Assembly: GCF_009828065.1 (NCBI RefSeq)
Contig: NZ_WTYK01000009.1
Span: 1 to 64,000, forward strand
Origin: Croceibacterium soli
GTDB taxonomy: Bacteria > Pseudomonadota > Alphaproteobacteria > Sphingomonadales > Sphingomonadaceae
DNA: 64,000 nt
Reading direction: 5' to 3'
The notes beneath the pieces are model-generated. The model was given only the letters and a program-made list of their open reading frames with translations, did no database searches and had not been told where the DNA came from. Below, one piece after another: positions 16,334 to 25,762 of this stretch. Made by a program: the position numbers and the translations under genes. The stretch's first letter is position 1. Each line of letters begins with the position of its first letter.

Positions 16334-17653
16334 TTATATATCCCTCGCCAGCCTCAGGCCGGTGAACTGCCAGCGCTGATGAGGGTAGAAGAAGTTGCGG
16401 TAGCTCGGCCGCGAATGGCCGCGCGGGGTCGCGCAGCTGGCGCCCTTGAGCACGAACTGGCCCGACATGAACTTGCCGTTGTACTCGCCTACGGCGCCCG
16501 CCGCAGGGGCGAAGCGGGGATAAGGCAGGTAGGCCGAGCGGGTGAACTGCCAGCAATCGCCGAACAGTTCGCTCCCGCCGCGCGGCAACGGCGGCCCCGC
16601 ATCGTCGAGCTGGTTCCCGGCCGTGGCATCGAAGCCGGGCTCCGTCTGCCCGCGGGCAACGGCTTCCCACTCGAATTCGGTCGGCAGCCGGGCACCCGCC
16701 CAGGTGGCGAACGCGTCGGCCTCGTAGTAGGAGATATGCGTGACGGGCGCTTCGGGATCGCGCGGCAACCACCCCTGGTGCGTAAAATGCTCGCCGCCGC
16801 GCCAATAGAGCGGCGCAGACACGCCCTCCGCCTTCACCCAGCTCCAGCCGTCGGAGAGCCACAGGGAGGGGGTGGAATAACCGCCATCGGCGATGAACGC
16901 GTCCCACTCGCCGTTGGTGACCAGCCGCGAGGACAGCGCGAATGGTTCCAACAGCACGCGGTGGCGCGGCCCTTCGTTGTCGAAGGCGAAGCCGTGCCCG
17001 TCGTGCCCGACCAGCGCGATGCCGCCCGGATGGGAATGCCAGCCCTCGGGCGCAGCGGTCCTTCGAGACGGGTCCTCAGCTTTCAGCTTCGAAGACGCAC
17101 TTCGACCGTCTCGAAGGGCCCACATCGCCGGACCCAGTGGGTTCTGGAACAGCGCGTGCTTGATGTCGGTCAGCAGCAGTTCCTGGTGCTGCTGCTCATG
17201 CGCGATGCCCAGTTCGACCAGATCCGCACAGGCCGGATCGGCCAGCACTTGCTCCATGGCCGTGTCGACGTGGTCCCGCCAGCAGCGGATCTCGGCAACG
17301 GTCGGACGTGAGAGCATACCTCGGCGCGGACGCGCGATGCGCTCGCCTTCGCTTTCGTAGTAGGAATTGAACAGGAACGGCCAGCGCTCGTCATGCAGGC
17401 GGTAACCCGGCAGCCTGTCGCGCAGGAGGAAGGTCTCGAAGAACCAGGTCGTGTGCGCCAGGTGCCACATGGCCGGCGATGCATCGTCCATCGACTGGAT
17501 GGTGGCGTCCGCCTCGGAGAGCGGCGCACACAGTGCCTCCGTCAGCCGGCGCGTCCGGCGGTAGCTCTCGGCGAGACCGAACGCCCGCACGGCAGGCGCG
17601 AGGATACCGGCTTCGGGCAAGGCGTCTCTCCAATTCCCGGCAGTCCAGGCCAA
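16334..17653 (-). CDS. egtB: Ergothioneine biosynthesis sulfoxide synthase (iron enzyme), with an inserted palindromic element
   Basis: 439 residues. EgtB couples oxygen-dependent C-S bond formation between hercynine and a thiol (gamma-glutamyl-cysteine or cysteine). The N-terminal DinB-like domain has the iron ligands in WHLAH (His64/67) and HEQQHQE (His152/156). The C-terminal FGE-sulfatase domain shows LPTEFEWEAVARG and GEYNGKFMSGQFVLKG. Between the domains, residues about 179-198 (RSASSKLKAEDPSRR) do not look like family sequence and coincide with a 58-bp inverted-repeat element at 17060-17117. The frame is kept, and the site is an inter-domain loop, so the enzyme may still work. Start TTG 17653 is tentative; AAGGAA lies upstream. 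Confidence 0.9.
   Translation of the reverse strand: MAWTAGNWRDALPEAGILAPAVRAFGLAESYRRTRRLTEALCAPLSEADATIQSMDDASPAMWHLAHTTWFFETFLLRDRLPGYRLHDERWPFLFNSYYESEGERIARPRRGMLSRPTVAEIRCWRDHVDTAMEQVLADPACADLVELGIAHEQQHQELLLTDIKHALFQNPLGPAMWALRDGRSASSKLKAEDPSRRTAAPEGWHSHPGGIALVGHDGHGFAFDNEGPRHRVLLEPFALSSRLVTNGEWDAFIADGGYSTPSLWLSDGWSWVKAEGVSAPLYWRGGEHFTHQGWLPRDPEAPVTHISYYEADAFATWAGARLPTEFEWEAVARGQTEPGFDATAGNQLDDAGPPLPRGGSELFGDCWQFTRSAYLPYPRFAPAAGAVGEYNGKFMSGQFVLKGASCATPRGHSRPSYRNFFYPHQRWQFTGLRLARDI
17060..17117. repeat. Palindromic repeat element inside egtB
   Basis: Perfect 12-bp inverted repeat: CCTTCGAGACGG at 17060-17071 and its complement at 17106-17117, with 34 bases between. The arm and inner sequence resemble the CCTTCGAGACGG...TCCTCAG elements that sphingomonads carry between genes. 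Here it sits within an open reading frame and is translated. Confidence 0.75.
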
Positions 17654-17736
17654 TGTGGCCGGATTCCTTTACGATGGAAAGTCTCGCCCGCGGATTGTTT
17701 CCCGTCGCCCGCCGTGAAGCCCGGCCGTTCCGCCCG

Positions 17737-19110
17737 TCAGGCCGCGTCGCGCTGGCGCACGCCTGCTTCGAGATTGAGCATCTCGGCCAGGAGGAACGAC
17801 AGCTCGAGCGACTGCGCCGCATTGAGCCGCGGATCGCAATGCGTGTGATAGCGATCGGCCAGCCCGGCATCGGTGATCGCCACCGCGCCGCCGGTGCACT
17901 CGGTCACGTCCTGCCCGGTCATCTCGACGTGGATGCCGCCGGCATGGGTGCCCTCTGCCCTGTGAACGGCGAAGAAGCCCTTCACTTCGGACAGGATGCG
18001 GTCGAACGGCCGCGTCTTGTAGCCGCTGTCCGACTTGATCACGTTGCCGTGCATCGGATCGCAGCTCCATACGACCGGGTGGCCTTCCGCCTTCACGGCG
18101 CGGACCAGCTTGGGCAGGCCGGCTTCGACCTTATCGTGGCCGAAGCGGCTGATCAGCGTGATCCGGCCCGGCTCGCGCGCCGGATCGAGCGTGTCGAGCA
18201 GGCGCAGCAGCGCGTCCGGCTCGAGGCTCGGCCCGCACTTCATCCCGATCGGGTTGTCGACGCCGCGGAGGTACTCGACATGCGCACTGCCCTCGAACCG
18301 CGTACGGTCACCGATCCACAGGAAGTGTGCGCTGGTGTCGTACCATTTGCCGGTGAGCGAGTCCTGCCGGGTCAGCGCCTGCTCGTAAGGCAGCAGGAGC
18401 GCTTCGTGGCTGGTGTAGAAGTCGGTGCTCTGGAGCTGCGGCACGGTCGCGGGATCGATCCCGCAAGCTTCCATGAAGTCGAGCGCTTCGCCAATGCGGT
18501 TGGCGATATCGGTGAAACGCTCGGCCCAGGGGGACCGGCCCATGAAGTCCAGCGTCCACTGGTGCACCTGGCGCAAGTTGGCATAGCCGCCAGTCGCGAA
18601 GGCGCGCAGCAGGTTGAGCGTCGCCGCGCTCTGCGAATAGGCGCGAATCATCCGTTGCGGATCGTTGACCCGATCGGCGCCGTCGAACTCGATACCATTG
18701 ACGATGTCGCCGAGGTAGCTCGGCAGCGTGACGTCGCCCTGGGTCTCGGTCGGCGCGCTGCGCGGCTTGGCGAACTGCCCGGCCATGCGGCCGACCTTCA
18801 CCACCGGGCGCTTGCTGGCGAACGTCAGGACGACCGCCATCTGCAGCAGCACACGGAAAGTGTCGCGGATGTTGTTCGCGTGGAACTCGGCGAAGCTTTC
18901 GGCGCAGTCGCCGCCCTGCAGCAGGAACCCATGCCCGGCGGCGACGTCGGCCAGCTGCGTCTTGAGCACCCGCGCTTCCCCGGCGAAGACCAGCGGCGGG
19001 AAGTTGGCGAGCACGTCCTCGGTACGGGCGAGAGCCTCGCCATCCTCATACAGCGGCAAGTGCCTTGCTTCGCACTTCTTCCAGCCGTCAGGAGTCCAAT
19101 TCTGTACCAC
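17737..19110 (-). CDS. aroG: 3-deoxy-7-phosphoheptulonate synthase, class II (plant type)
   Basis: 457 residues. Condenses phosphoenolpyruvate and erythrose 4-phosphate at the entry to the shikimate pathway. Class II features: [20 protein letters not shown] at the start, [43 protein letters not shown], and the metal-site segment [11 protein letters not shown]. Start placed at GTG 19110, because the family begins at about NWTPDGW and a GGACGAG site lies upstream; the frame stays open further upstream but is not family-like. The 95 bases between it and the M16 gene must contain its promoter or be a read-through spacer. Confidence 0.93.
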   Translation of the reverse strand: MVQNWTPDGWKKCEARHLPLYEDGEALARTEDVLANFPPLVFAGEARVLKTQLADVAAGHGFLLQGGDCAESFAEFHANNIRDTFRVLLQMAVVLTFASKRPVVKVGRMAGQFAKPRSAPTETQGDVTLPSYLGDIVNGIEFDGADRVNDPQRMIRAYSQSAATLNLLRAFATGGYANLRQVHQWTLDFMGRSPWAERFTDIANRIGEALDFMEACGIDPATVPQLQSTDFYTSHEALLLPYEQALTRQDSLTGKWYDTSAHFLWIGDRTRFEGSAHVEYLRGVDNPIGMKCGPSLEPDALLRLLDTLDPAREPGRITLISRFGHDKVEAGLPKLVRAVKAEGHPVVWSCDPMHGNVIKSDSGYKTRPFDRILSEVKGFFAVHRAEGTHAGGIHVEMTGQDVTECTGGAVAITDAGLADRYHTHCDPRLNAAQSLELSFLLAEMLNLEAGVRQRDAA

Positions 19111-19205
19111 GTCGCACTCGTCCAATATTCTTTGGGGGGGAAGGCGGGCGTTTACCCCCTCGCCCTCCGTATTGCAAAGGTTACATCTGGTATCGGTAAA
19201 CGGTG

Positions 19206-22115
19206 CTACCGGGCCGCCTTTTCGGGAAGAACCTGCAGCCGGAAGGCCTTGCCGGGCTGCAGGTATTTCGCCGCCAGCGCGCCCATCTCTTCCGTGGTCG
19301 GCCGGGTGTAATCCGACATCAGCGAAGGCAGCTGCGCCAGCCGGTTCGGGTCGGTCGTGGCGCCTTCGAGCTGGTTGAGCCAGAAGGTGTGCCCGGTCTG
19401 CAGCCGCACCAGCAGCTGGCGCAGCGGTTCCGTCGCCCGCTCCAGCTCGTCCGGCGTTGGCCCGGTTGCTGCCAGCTCGGCGGCGATCCGGTCGGCCTCG
19501 ACGAAGAACTGCGGCACCTGCGCCGGCGGGATCTGCGCCAGGGCCAGGAAGCGCCCGCCGCTGTTCACGTCCAGCGGCCATTCGGACACGACCTGCGGCG
19601 CATAGCTTGCGCCGGCGTTCTCGCGCACCGCGTCGAGCAGGCGGTTCGAGAAAATCTCCGCCAGGACCTCGAGCTTGCGGCTCTCGGGCAGCTGGGCGGA
19701 TCCGCCGCCGGTCGGCCAGGCAATGGCCGCCGCCGCCTGCTCGGGCTCGCCGGAATGCCGCAACACGACGGGCTGCCCGTTCACCGAAGGGAACGACGGA
19801 GTGCGGGCGAGCGCCTCCGCAGGGATCGCCTGCCGCTGGGGAAGAGCGCCGAACGTGCGGTTGAGCGCCTGCACAGCGGCTTCCGTATCGATGTCGCCGA
19901 ACACTTCGACTTCGACCGGGCCCTGCTTGAGCAGCGGCTCCCAAATGGCCCTGAAGCGTTCCGGCGTCACCGCGGCAAGCTGCTCCGGACCCGGCGTGGC
20001 GAAACGCGGATCGCGATTGTTCAGCAGCCACTCGAGATCGCGCCCGAGCACGCCGTTGGGGTTCCGGCCATAGCTGTCGTAGGCCAGCCGCGCCGAAGCC
20101 CGGGCCCGTTCCAGCGGGTTCGCGTCCCAGCGCGGCGTCGCGAGTTTGGCGGCGAAGAGATAGAGTTGGTCGGCCAAATCGGCCTGGCGTGTCAGCCCCT
20201 GGAAGACGAACGCGCCGTCCTTGATCTCGAAGTTGAAGCCGACCTTGCGCCCGGTGGTGATCCGGTCGAGCTCTTCCTGGCCGAGCGGTCCCACGCCGGA
20301 CCCGACGAGCGCCATCTGGCCCAGCTTGGCGTAAACGCCCTCGTCTCCCGAGAACGCGCGCCAGCCGCTGCCGAAGCGCACCCGCACCGTCACCCGGCCG
20401 GGCTCGTTGCCGCTGTTCCATACCAGCGCGCGAACGCCGTTGGCATAGTCGAGCTGCTCGATATCGAAGATCCCGATCGGGCGCCGCGAAACAGGCGCCG
20501 TCGGCGTGCCGACCGGCGGGAGCTCGGCGAACGAGATATCCTGCGCGGCGATGCGCGAGCTTCCGTCGGCCTTCGGCGGCTCACGGAGCGCGGCTGCGAC
20601 GTCCGCGGCGCTCGCCTCGCCTGTCACGGGCGTCAGGTAGAGCGCCCGCACGACGGTGCCCTTGAACAGGCGCTGCGTATGCTGGAACACGGCCTCGGGC
20701 GTGAACCGGTCCTTCATCCCGCGGAACACATCGAGGAACAGAGCCGGGGATGCGACCGCCTCCCGAATATCGACTGCCTGCACCAGATCGTCAGCCAGCT
20801 TCGATCCGGCCTGGACAACCGTCTGCTCGACCTGGTTGGCGAAGATCACGTCGAATTCGGCCAGTTCGCGGTCGATTTCCTCCTGCGTCGGCGGCTCGGC
20901 CAGAGCATCCGCAATGACCGAGCGCACGTCGGCCAGGGCGGCACGCCAGTCCGCGGAGAGCGGAGCGAAGGCCACAAAAGTGCCGCTGGTGGACCGGCTG
21001 ATGTCGTCGGTCTGCACCGCGGCATAAAGATAGGATCCGCCGCTTCGCGCTTTGGCCTCGAGCCGGCGGTTGATGATCGCCTCGCCGACCGCGTCGATCA
21101 GCTTGCCGCGGTTGTATTCGAGATTGTCGACCACCTGCACGTAAGGCCGCAGGTAGGCGTAGTTGAACCCGCGCGGCTGCCCGGGCTCGACGACGACCCT
21201 CGTTTCACCGACCGGCATCTCCGGATCGGCCCCGGGAGGGGCTACCGGCTTACCGAAGTCGGGCGCCTGAGTGGGCTCGCCGGCGACCTTCCAGTCGGCG
21301 AAGTGCTGCTCGATCAGCGCCGCGAGATAAGCCGGATCGGCATCGCCGGCGGCGACGATCACGGTGTTCTCCGGGCGATACCAACGGTCGTGGAAGGCGC
21401 GGACCGCCTTGGGCGTGGCGCCCTGCAGCGTCTCGACCGTTCCGATCGGCGCACGATCGGCCAGCAATTGCCCGGCAAACAGCGTCTCGCGAGTGGCCGT
21501 CGCCACGCGCATGTCGGCGCCGGTCCGCTCGCGCCGCTCGGCCAACACGATCGGCACTTCCGCCTTGAGGTTGGCCTCCGACAGCGCCGGCTCACGGATC
21601 ATGCCCGAAAGCAGCTTCATAGTTTCTTCGAGCGAAGCGCGCTGCGCATTCGGCAGGTCGAGCTTGTAAACGGTGTGCGTCGGGCTCGTCTCGGCGTTGG
21701 TATCGCTGCCGAAGCTGGCGCCGAGCCGCTGCCAGGTGGGGATCGCCTGCCCGTTGGACAGGTACTTCGATTCCCGGAAGCTCAAGTGCTCGATCAGGTG
21801 GGCGAAGCCGCGCTCGTTGTCCCGCTCATGCAGCGATCCGGCGTCGATTCGGATGCGGATCGAGACCTGCCCCGGCGGCACGCTGTTCCGGCGCACCGCA
21901 TAGCGCAGGCCGTTTGGCATCTCGCCGAACAGCCACTCGCGGTCGGGGGGGATGTCCGTGCCGCGGAAGAGCCAGGGATCGTCCGGCTGGGCGTAGCGCG
22001 GACCCGCCGTCGCCGCGGGCGCAGATGGCGCCGCAGCCTGCTGCGCCGCCAGCGGCAGCGGAACGAGCAGGACCAGGGGAGCGAGAACGCGAAGCGCGTA
22101 CAGCGGAGATACCAT
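19206..22115 (-). CDS. M16 family zinc metallopeptidase, secreted or periplasmic
   Basis: 969 residues: a duplicated-domain pitrilysin-type protease. A signal peptide is present ([19 protein letters not shown]). The inverted zinc motif HxxEH is seen as HLIEHLSF, with a downstream glutamate region ([19 protein letters not shown]). The C-terminal half repeats the M16 fold without a zinc site, as is normal. It probably degrades peptides in the periplasm or on the outer membrane; the substrate is unknown. The ATG at 22115 is preceded by 89 bases shared with the divergent nfu gene. Confidence 0.9.
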   Translation of the reverse strand: MVSPLYALRVLAPLVLLVPLPLAAQQAAAPSAPAATAGPRYAQPDDPWLFRGTDIPPDREWLFGEMPNGLRYAVRRNSVPPGQVSIRIRIDAGSLHERDNERGFAHLIEHLSFRESKYLSNGQAIPTWQRLGASFGSDTNAETSPTHTVYKLDLPNAQRASLEETMKLLSGMIREPALSEANLKAEVPIVLAERRERTGADMRVATATRETLFAGQLLADRAPIGTVETLQGATPKAVRAFHDRWYRPENTVIVAAGDADPAYLAALIEQHFADWKVAGEPTQAPDFGKPVAPPGADPEMPVGETRVVVEPGQPRGFNYAYLRPYVQVVDNLEYNRGKLIDAVGEAIINRRLEAKARSGGSYLYAAVQTDDISRSTSGTFVAFAPLSADWRAALADVRSVIADALAEPPTQEEIDRELAEFDVIFANQVEQTVVQAGSKLADDLVQAVDIREAVASPALFLDVFRGMKDRFTPEAVFQHTQRLFKGTVVRALYLTPVTGEASAADVAAALREPPKADGSSRIAAQDISFAELPPVGTPTAPVSRRPIGIFDIEQLDYANGVRALVWNSGNEPGRVTVRVRFGSGWRAFSGDEGVYAKLGQMALVGSGVGPLGQEELDRITTGRKVGFNFEIKDGAFVFQGLTRQADLADQLYLFAAKLATPRWDANPLERARASARLAYDSYGRNPNGVLGRDLEWLLNNRDPRFATPGPEQLAAVTPERFRAIWEPLLKQGPVEVEVFGDIDTEAAVQALNRTFGALPQRQAIPAEALARTPSFPSVNGQPVVLRHSGEPEQAAAAIAWPTGGGSAQLPESRKLEVLAEIFSNRLLDAVRENAGASYAPQVVSEWPLDVNSGGRFLALAQIPPAQVPQFFVEADRIAAELAATGPTPDELERATEPLRQLLVRLQTGHTFWLNQLEGATTDPNRLAQLPSLMSDYTRPTTEEMGALAAKYLQPGKAFRLQVLPEKAAR

Positions 22116-22204
22116 GGGGCGGCAATAGAGGGCGAAGCGATGAAGGGACAGTGAATAGGCGCTGCTCCTTGCCCGAGGGCCTCCCGCTCACTACATCGCG
22201 GCCC

Positions 22205-22777
22205 ATGTTCATCGAAACCGAAACGACGCCGAACCCGGCCACGCTCAAGTTCCTCCCCGGCCAGCAGGTCATGCCTGCAGGCACGCGCGAGTTCGTCTCG
22301 CCCGAAGAGGCCGAAGCCTCGCCGCTGGCCCAGGCGATCTTCGACACCGGCGAGGTCACCGGCGTGTTCTTCGGCGCCGATTTCGTGTCCGTCACCGCCG
22401 CGCCGGGGGCCGACTGGTCGGCGCTCAAGCCGCAAGTCGTGGGTATCCTGCTCGATCACTTCGTCAGCCAGGCGCCGCTGTTCACCGGGGGCGACGCCGC
22501 CGGAATCGCTGTTCCCGCCGAACAGGACGTGGACGATGATCCCGCCGACGCCGAAATCGTCGCGCAGATCAGGGAGCTGATCGAGACGCGGGTCCGCCCT
22601 GCAGTGGCCGGCGACGGCGGCGATATCCAGTACCGCGGCTTCCGCGACGGCGTGGTCTACCTGCAGATGCAGGGCGCCTGCTCCGGCTGCCCTAGCTCGA
22701 CTGCCACGCTCAAGCACGGGATCGAAGGTCTGCTGAAGCACTACGTGCCCGAGGTGGTCGAAGTCCGCGCCGCCTGA
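22205..22777 (+). CDS. NifU-like Fe-S cluster carrier protein (Nfu)
   Basis: 190 residues. The N-terminal Nfu domain begins with the hallmark FIETETTPNPATLKFLPG. The C-terminal NifU-like domain carries the cluster-binding CxxC in QGACSGCPSSTATLK (about residues 156-170). It receives 4Fe-4S clusters and delivers them to target enzymes such as MiaB or lipoate-pathway proteins. The start at ATG 22205 gives the conserved N-terminus. It is followed eight bases later by tsaB, in a plus-strand run of housekeeping genes. Confidence 0.93.
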   Translation: MFIETETTPNPATLKFLPGQQVMPAGTREFVSPEEAEASPLAQAIFDTGEVTGVFFGADFVSVTAAPGADWSALKPQVVGILLDHFVSQAPLFTGGDAAGIAVPAEQDVDDDPADAEIVAQIRELIETRVRPAVAGDGGDIQYRGFRDGVVYLQMQGACSGCPSSTATLKHGIEGLLKHYVPEVVEVRAA

Positions 22778-22785
22778 CCCCGGGC

Positions 22786-23403
22786 ATGCGAACCCTCGTC
22801 ATCGATTGCGCCACTGCCGCTTGCTCGGCCGCGCTATTCGAGGATGACGTGCTGGTCGGCGGGACGTTCGAGGAGATCGGGCGCGGTCACGCGGAACGTC
22901 TGGTGCCGATAATCGCCGAACTGCCCGGCAAAGGGCGCGCGGACCGGATCGTCGTCTCCCTCGGCCCCGGCAGCTTCACCGGCGTGCGGATCGGCCTCGC
23001 GGCGGCACGTGCTCTCGGGCTCGCCTGGCAGGCCGAAGTGCTCGGCTACCCCACCCTTGCGCTCGTCGCCGCAATGGCGAGAGCGGAACGGCCAGGCCCG
23101 GTCACCGTGGCGATGACCGGCGGCCACGGCGAATGGTTCGTGCAGGAATTCGCGGAAGACGGGCACGCCCAGGCGCCGCTGCTGTCGCTCACGCCGCAAG
23201 ACGCCGCCCGTGCTGCCGCGCACGAGTACGTGGCCGGCAGCCAGGCGGATGCTCTGGTCGCCCTGCGGGGCTACGGCGCCCCCCGGGCACTGCTGCCCGA
23301 CGCCCGCCGTTTCCTCTCCCTGCCACCAGGGCCGCTCGACACCACGCTGGCGCCGCTTTACGGTCGTGCGCCCGATGCGAAACTGCCGGGGACCCCTGGG
23401 TGA
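22786..23403 (+). CDS. tsaB: tRNA threonylcarbamoyladenosine biosynthesis protein TsaB
   Basis: 205 residues. TsaB is the partner of TsaD in making the t6A modification at position 37 of ANN-decoding tRNAs. The ASKHA-fold signature is clear: VIDCATAACSAAL at the N-terminus and VSLGPGSFTGVRIGLAAARALG. The gene lies eight bases after nfu and seven bases before rimI, the standard tsaB-rimI order. Confidence 0.93.
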   Translation: MRTLVIDCATAACSAALFEDDVLVGGTFEEIGRGHAERLVPIIAELPGKGRADRIVVSLGPGSFTGVRIGLAAARALGLAWQAEVLGYPTLALVAAMARAERPGPVTVAMTGGHGEWFVQEFAEDGHAQAPLLSLTPQDAARAAAHEYVAGSQADALVALRGYGAPRALLPDARRFLSLPPGPLDTTLAPLYGRAPDAKLPGTPG

Positions 23404-23410
23404 GCGACAT

Positions 23411-23875
23411 TTGAACGACGATATCGACAGGATCATGGCGGTCATGAGCGCCGCCTTCGATCCCGCATATGGCGAAGCGTGGAACCGCCGGCAGGTGAGC
23501 GACGCCCTGCTGATGCCGAACACTTACTACCTGCTGGCCAGCGCCGGCGGTTTCGAACCGTCCGCCGCCGAGCCCGCCGCCGGGTTCGTCCTCTCGCGCG
23601 GCATCATGGACGAAGAAGAACTGCTGCTGATCGCGGTTCACCCGGACCATCGTCAGCGTGGCGTAGGCGCGGCGCTGATGCAGCGCTTCATCGAAACGGC
23701 GACGGAGCGGGGCCGCACCAGCCTGTTTCTGGAAATGCGCGAGGGAAATCCTGCCGCAGTGCTATACAAGCGGTTCGGATTCGAGCCGGTCGGCCGTCGC
23801 CGCAACTATTACCGCAGCGCACAACAAGGGCCACTGGACGCTATTACCTATGCCAGGCGCCAACAAGTACCGTAA
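23411..23875 (+). CDS. rimI: Ribosomal-protein-alanine N-acetyltransferase
   Basis: 154 residues from a TTG at 23411; an in-frame ATG at 23435 is the alternative. GNAT fold with the acetyl-CoA loop VHPDHRQRGVGAALMQRFI and the RimI-type ending LFLEMREGNPAAVLYKRFGFEPVGRRRNYY. It acetylates the N-terminal alanine of ribosomal protein S18, although side targets are possible. Its stop codon lies inside the 8-bp inverted repeat at 23866-23887. Confidence 0.88.
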   Translation: MNDDIDRIMAVMSAAFDPAYGEAWNRRQVSDALLMPNTYYLLASAGGFEPSAAEPAAGFVLSRGIMDEEELLLIAVHPDHRQRGVGAALMQRFIETATERGRTSLFLEMREGNPAAVLYKRFGFEPVGRRRNYYRSAQQGPLDAITYARRQQVP

Positions 23876-23887
23876 TAATACGGTACT
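23866..23887. promoter_or_regulatory. Inverted repeat overlapping the rimI stop, upstream of mucR
   Basis: Perfect 8-bp arms, AGTACCGT and ACGGTACT, around AATAAT. The surrounding 90 bases are much richer in A/T than the genes. It may be a weak hairpin ending the rimI transcript (no T-run follows) or an operator in the mucR promoter region. MucR-type proteins often bind AT-rich sites in their own promoters. Confidence 0.4.
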
Positions 23888-24023
23888 AATATTCATGTTT
23901 GCCTAGCGATAGACTACTCTTGTAAATCCTCATCTCGTTCGTATTAGGGGCCATCGCCGACTGCCGTTTCCCGGTAGTCACCGGGAACGATGGGCAAGAA
24001 GCCTTCAACAAACGGGGTTCGCT

Positions 24024-24470
24024 ATGGATGAAACTGCAGCCGATACGCAGGAAATGCTGATCACGCACACAACGGATATCGTGGTCTCCTACGTGTCCAA
24101 CAATTCGCTCGGCGCCGACGATGTTTCGGCGCTGATCCGCAACGTTTACGGCACGCTGTCCGGCCTGGGCAAAGAAGCGGTCGTTGCCGAAGTGCGGCCG
24201 GATCCGGCCGTTTCGGTGCGTTCGTCGGTCAAGAAGGACCACATCGTCTGCCTGGAAGACGGCAAGAAGATGAAGATGCTCAAGCGTCACTTGATGACCG
24301 ATCATGGCTTGTCGCCGGAAGAATACCGCGCACGCTGGGAACTGCCTTCGGATTACCCGATGGTTGCGCCCGATTACGCCGAGAAGCGCCGCGACCTGGC
24401 CAAGAAGATCGGCCTCGGCCGTAAGCCGGGCCAGAAGCGCGGCCGCGGCAAAAGCGCGGCAGCCGCCTGA
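24024..24470 (+). CDS. mucR: Ros/MucR family zinc-finger transcriptional regulator
   Basis: 148 residues. These are alphaproteobacterial regulators, often acting globally as AT-rich DNA binders. The finger region is HIVCLEDGKKMKMLKRHLM followed by TDHGLSPEEYRARW. The ligand set is Cys76, Asp79, His89, His94, so the second cysteine of the standard C2H2 finger is replaced by aspartate. Variants with Asp in this place, and others without zinc, are known in rhizobial MucR homologues and still bind DNA. A basic tail (GLGRKPGQKRGRGKS) follows. The gene stands alone, with an AT-rich 148-base upstream region and a clear terminator. Confidence 0.92.
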   Translation: MDETAADTQEMLITHTTDIVVSYVSNNSLGADDVSALIRNVYGTLSGLGKEAVVAEVRPDPAVSVRSSVKKDHIVCLEDGKKMKMLKRHLMTDHGLSPEEYRARWELPSDYPMVAPDYAEKRRDLAKKIGLGRKPGQKRGRGKSAAAA

Positions 24471-24499
24471 ACGTCACGTACAGCGATGGCTTGAGATAG

Positions 24500-24536
24500 G
24501 CGCCTCGGCCCTCTAGGGTCGGGGCGCTATCTTTTT
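24500..24536 (+). terminator. Rho-independent terminator of mucR
   Basis: A 12-bp stem (24500-24511 with 24516-24527, two G-T pairs) closes a TCTA loop and is followed by TATCTTTTT. It lies 30 bases beyond the mucR stop and just before the fur start. Confidence 0.8.
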
Positions 24537-24548
24537 GCGAGGGACATT

Positions 24549-24971
24549 TTGCACCAGACGATCGACCTCGAAGCGCTCTGTGCCGAGCGCGGCCTGCGTA
24601 TCACCGAACAGCGGCGGGTCATCGCCCGCGTCCTGTCGGAGAGCGAGGATCACCCCGACGTCGAACTGCTGCACAAGCGCGCTTCCGCGATCGACCCGAA
24701 GATTTCGATCGCCACCGTCTACCGCACCGTTCGCCTGTTCGAGGACGCGGGTATTCTCGACCGCCACGACTTCGGCGATGGCCGCGCGCGCTACGAAGCG
24801 ACGCCAGAGGCGCACCACGACCATCTGATCGACGTGGAGACCGGCCGGGTCCTCGAATTCGTCGATCCCGAGCTGGAGGCGCTGCAGCGCCAGATCGCCG
24901 AGAAGCTCGGCTACCGACTCGTCGATCACCGGATGGAGCTTTACGGCGTCCGCCTCGACCGCGAGGACTGA
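24549..24971 (+). CDS. fur: Ferric uptake regulator family protein
   Basis: 140 residues starting with TTG at 24549 (a GCGAGGGA purine run lies upstream). The winged helix includes LRITEQRRVIARVLSES and ISIATVYRTVRLFEDAGIL, and the metal site appears in HHDHLIDVETGRVLEFVD. The CxxC pairs that bind structural zinc in E. coli Fur are absent, as in many alphaproteobacterial Fur/Mur proteins, so iron or manganese could be the ligand. It directly precedes plsC (two-base gap) and may be co-transcribed with it. Confidence 0.9.
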   Translation: MHQTIDLEALCAERGLRITEQRRVIARVLSESEDHPDVELLHKRASAIDPKISIATVYRTVRLFEDAGILDRHDFGDGRARYEATPEAHHDHLIDVETGRVLEFVDPELEALQRQIAEKLGYRLVDHRMELYGVRLDRED

Positions 24972-24973
24972 GG

Positions 24974-25705
24974 TTGCCGCGGCTGGGCTGGCGCTGGCTG
25001 CTCGTCGCCGCGCGGGCGGCGGCGATGCTGGCGTGGACCGCCGTCGCAGTGCCGATCCATCTCGTCGTGTTGTTGACGGGCAAGTCATGGGCCGTCCCGC
25101 CTGTCTACCTTGCTGGCCTCGGCCGCATTGCCGGGCTGCGCCTGAGGATCGAGGGTGAGCCGAGTCGCAATGCGCTGCTGCTGAGCAATCACCTAAGCTG
25201 GCTCGACATCCCGGCCCTGGCCGCTGCATCACGCTCCGCATTCGTCGCGCACAGCGGTCTTGCCGGGCAGCCCATCCTTAAGTGGCTCTGCGAACAGAAC
25301 GGCACCGTGTTCATCGCCCGCGAGCGGCGCGGCTCGGTCGCGGGACAGGCCGAGCAATTGCGCCAGGCGCTTTCGTGCGAACGGCCGCTGACCGTGTTCC
25401 TGGAAGGAACCTGCGGCGACGGGCGCGAACTGCTGCCGTTCAAGAGCGCGCTGCTTTCGGCTGTCGACCCGCTGCCGCCGGGCATACCGGTGCAGCCGGT
25501 CGCGCTGATCTATGACGAAGCGCCGGACATCGCCTGGACGGGCGTCGAGCCGGGACTGGACAACGCAGCCAGGATCCTCGCACGGACCCGGCCCATCCGC
25601 TTGACGGTGCGTTTCCTCGAGCCGCTGGCGGGTCGGGCGCTGGCGGACCGCAAGGCCATGGCCGCTGCCGCGCGGGAGGCGATCGCCGGAGAGCTTGCCC
25701 GATAG
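24974..25705 (+). CDS. plsC: 1-acyl-sn-glycerol-3-phosphate acyltransferase family protein
   Basis: 243 residues from TTG 24974, two bases after the fur stop. An N-terminal membrane segment (AAMLAWTAVAVPIHLVVLL) is followed by the acyltransferase motif NHLSWLD (His73, Asp78) and by FLEGTCGDG, corresponding to the FPEGTRS block. It makes phosphatidic acid from lysophosphatidic acid at the inner membrane. Cys replaces Arg in the third block (EGTC for EGTR), so a related lysophospholipid or ornithine-lipid acyltransferase role remains possible. Confidence 0.85.
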   Translation: MPRLGWRWLLVAARAAAMLAWTAVAVPIHLVVLLTGKSWAVPPVYLAGLGRIAGLRLRIEGEPSRNALLLSNHLSWLDIPALAAASRSAFVAHSGLAGQPILKWLCEQNGTVFIARERRGSVAGQAEQLRQALSCERPLTVFLEGTCGDGRELLPFKSALLSAVDPLPPGIPVQPVALIYDEAPDIAWTGVEPGLDNAARILARTRPIRLTVRFLEPLAGRALADRKAMAAAAREAIAGELAR

Positions 25706-25762
25706 GCCGGCGCGCAGTCAGTATTTGAAAGCACCCGGCGATTGCCGTATCTGGCGCGCCTC

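Noticed and set aside
19203-22154. A 983-codon open frame on the plus strand opposite the M16 protease gene
   Set aside because: It mirrors the protease gene exactly, is rich in Arg, Gly and Pro, shows no domain, and is a typical antisense shadow in GC-rich DNA.
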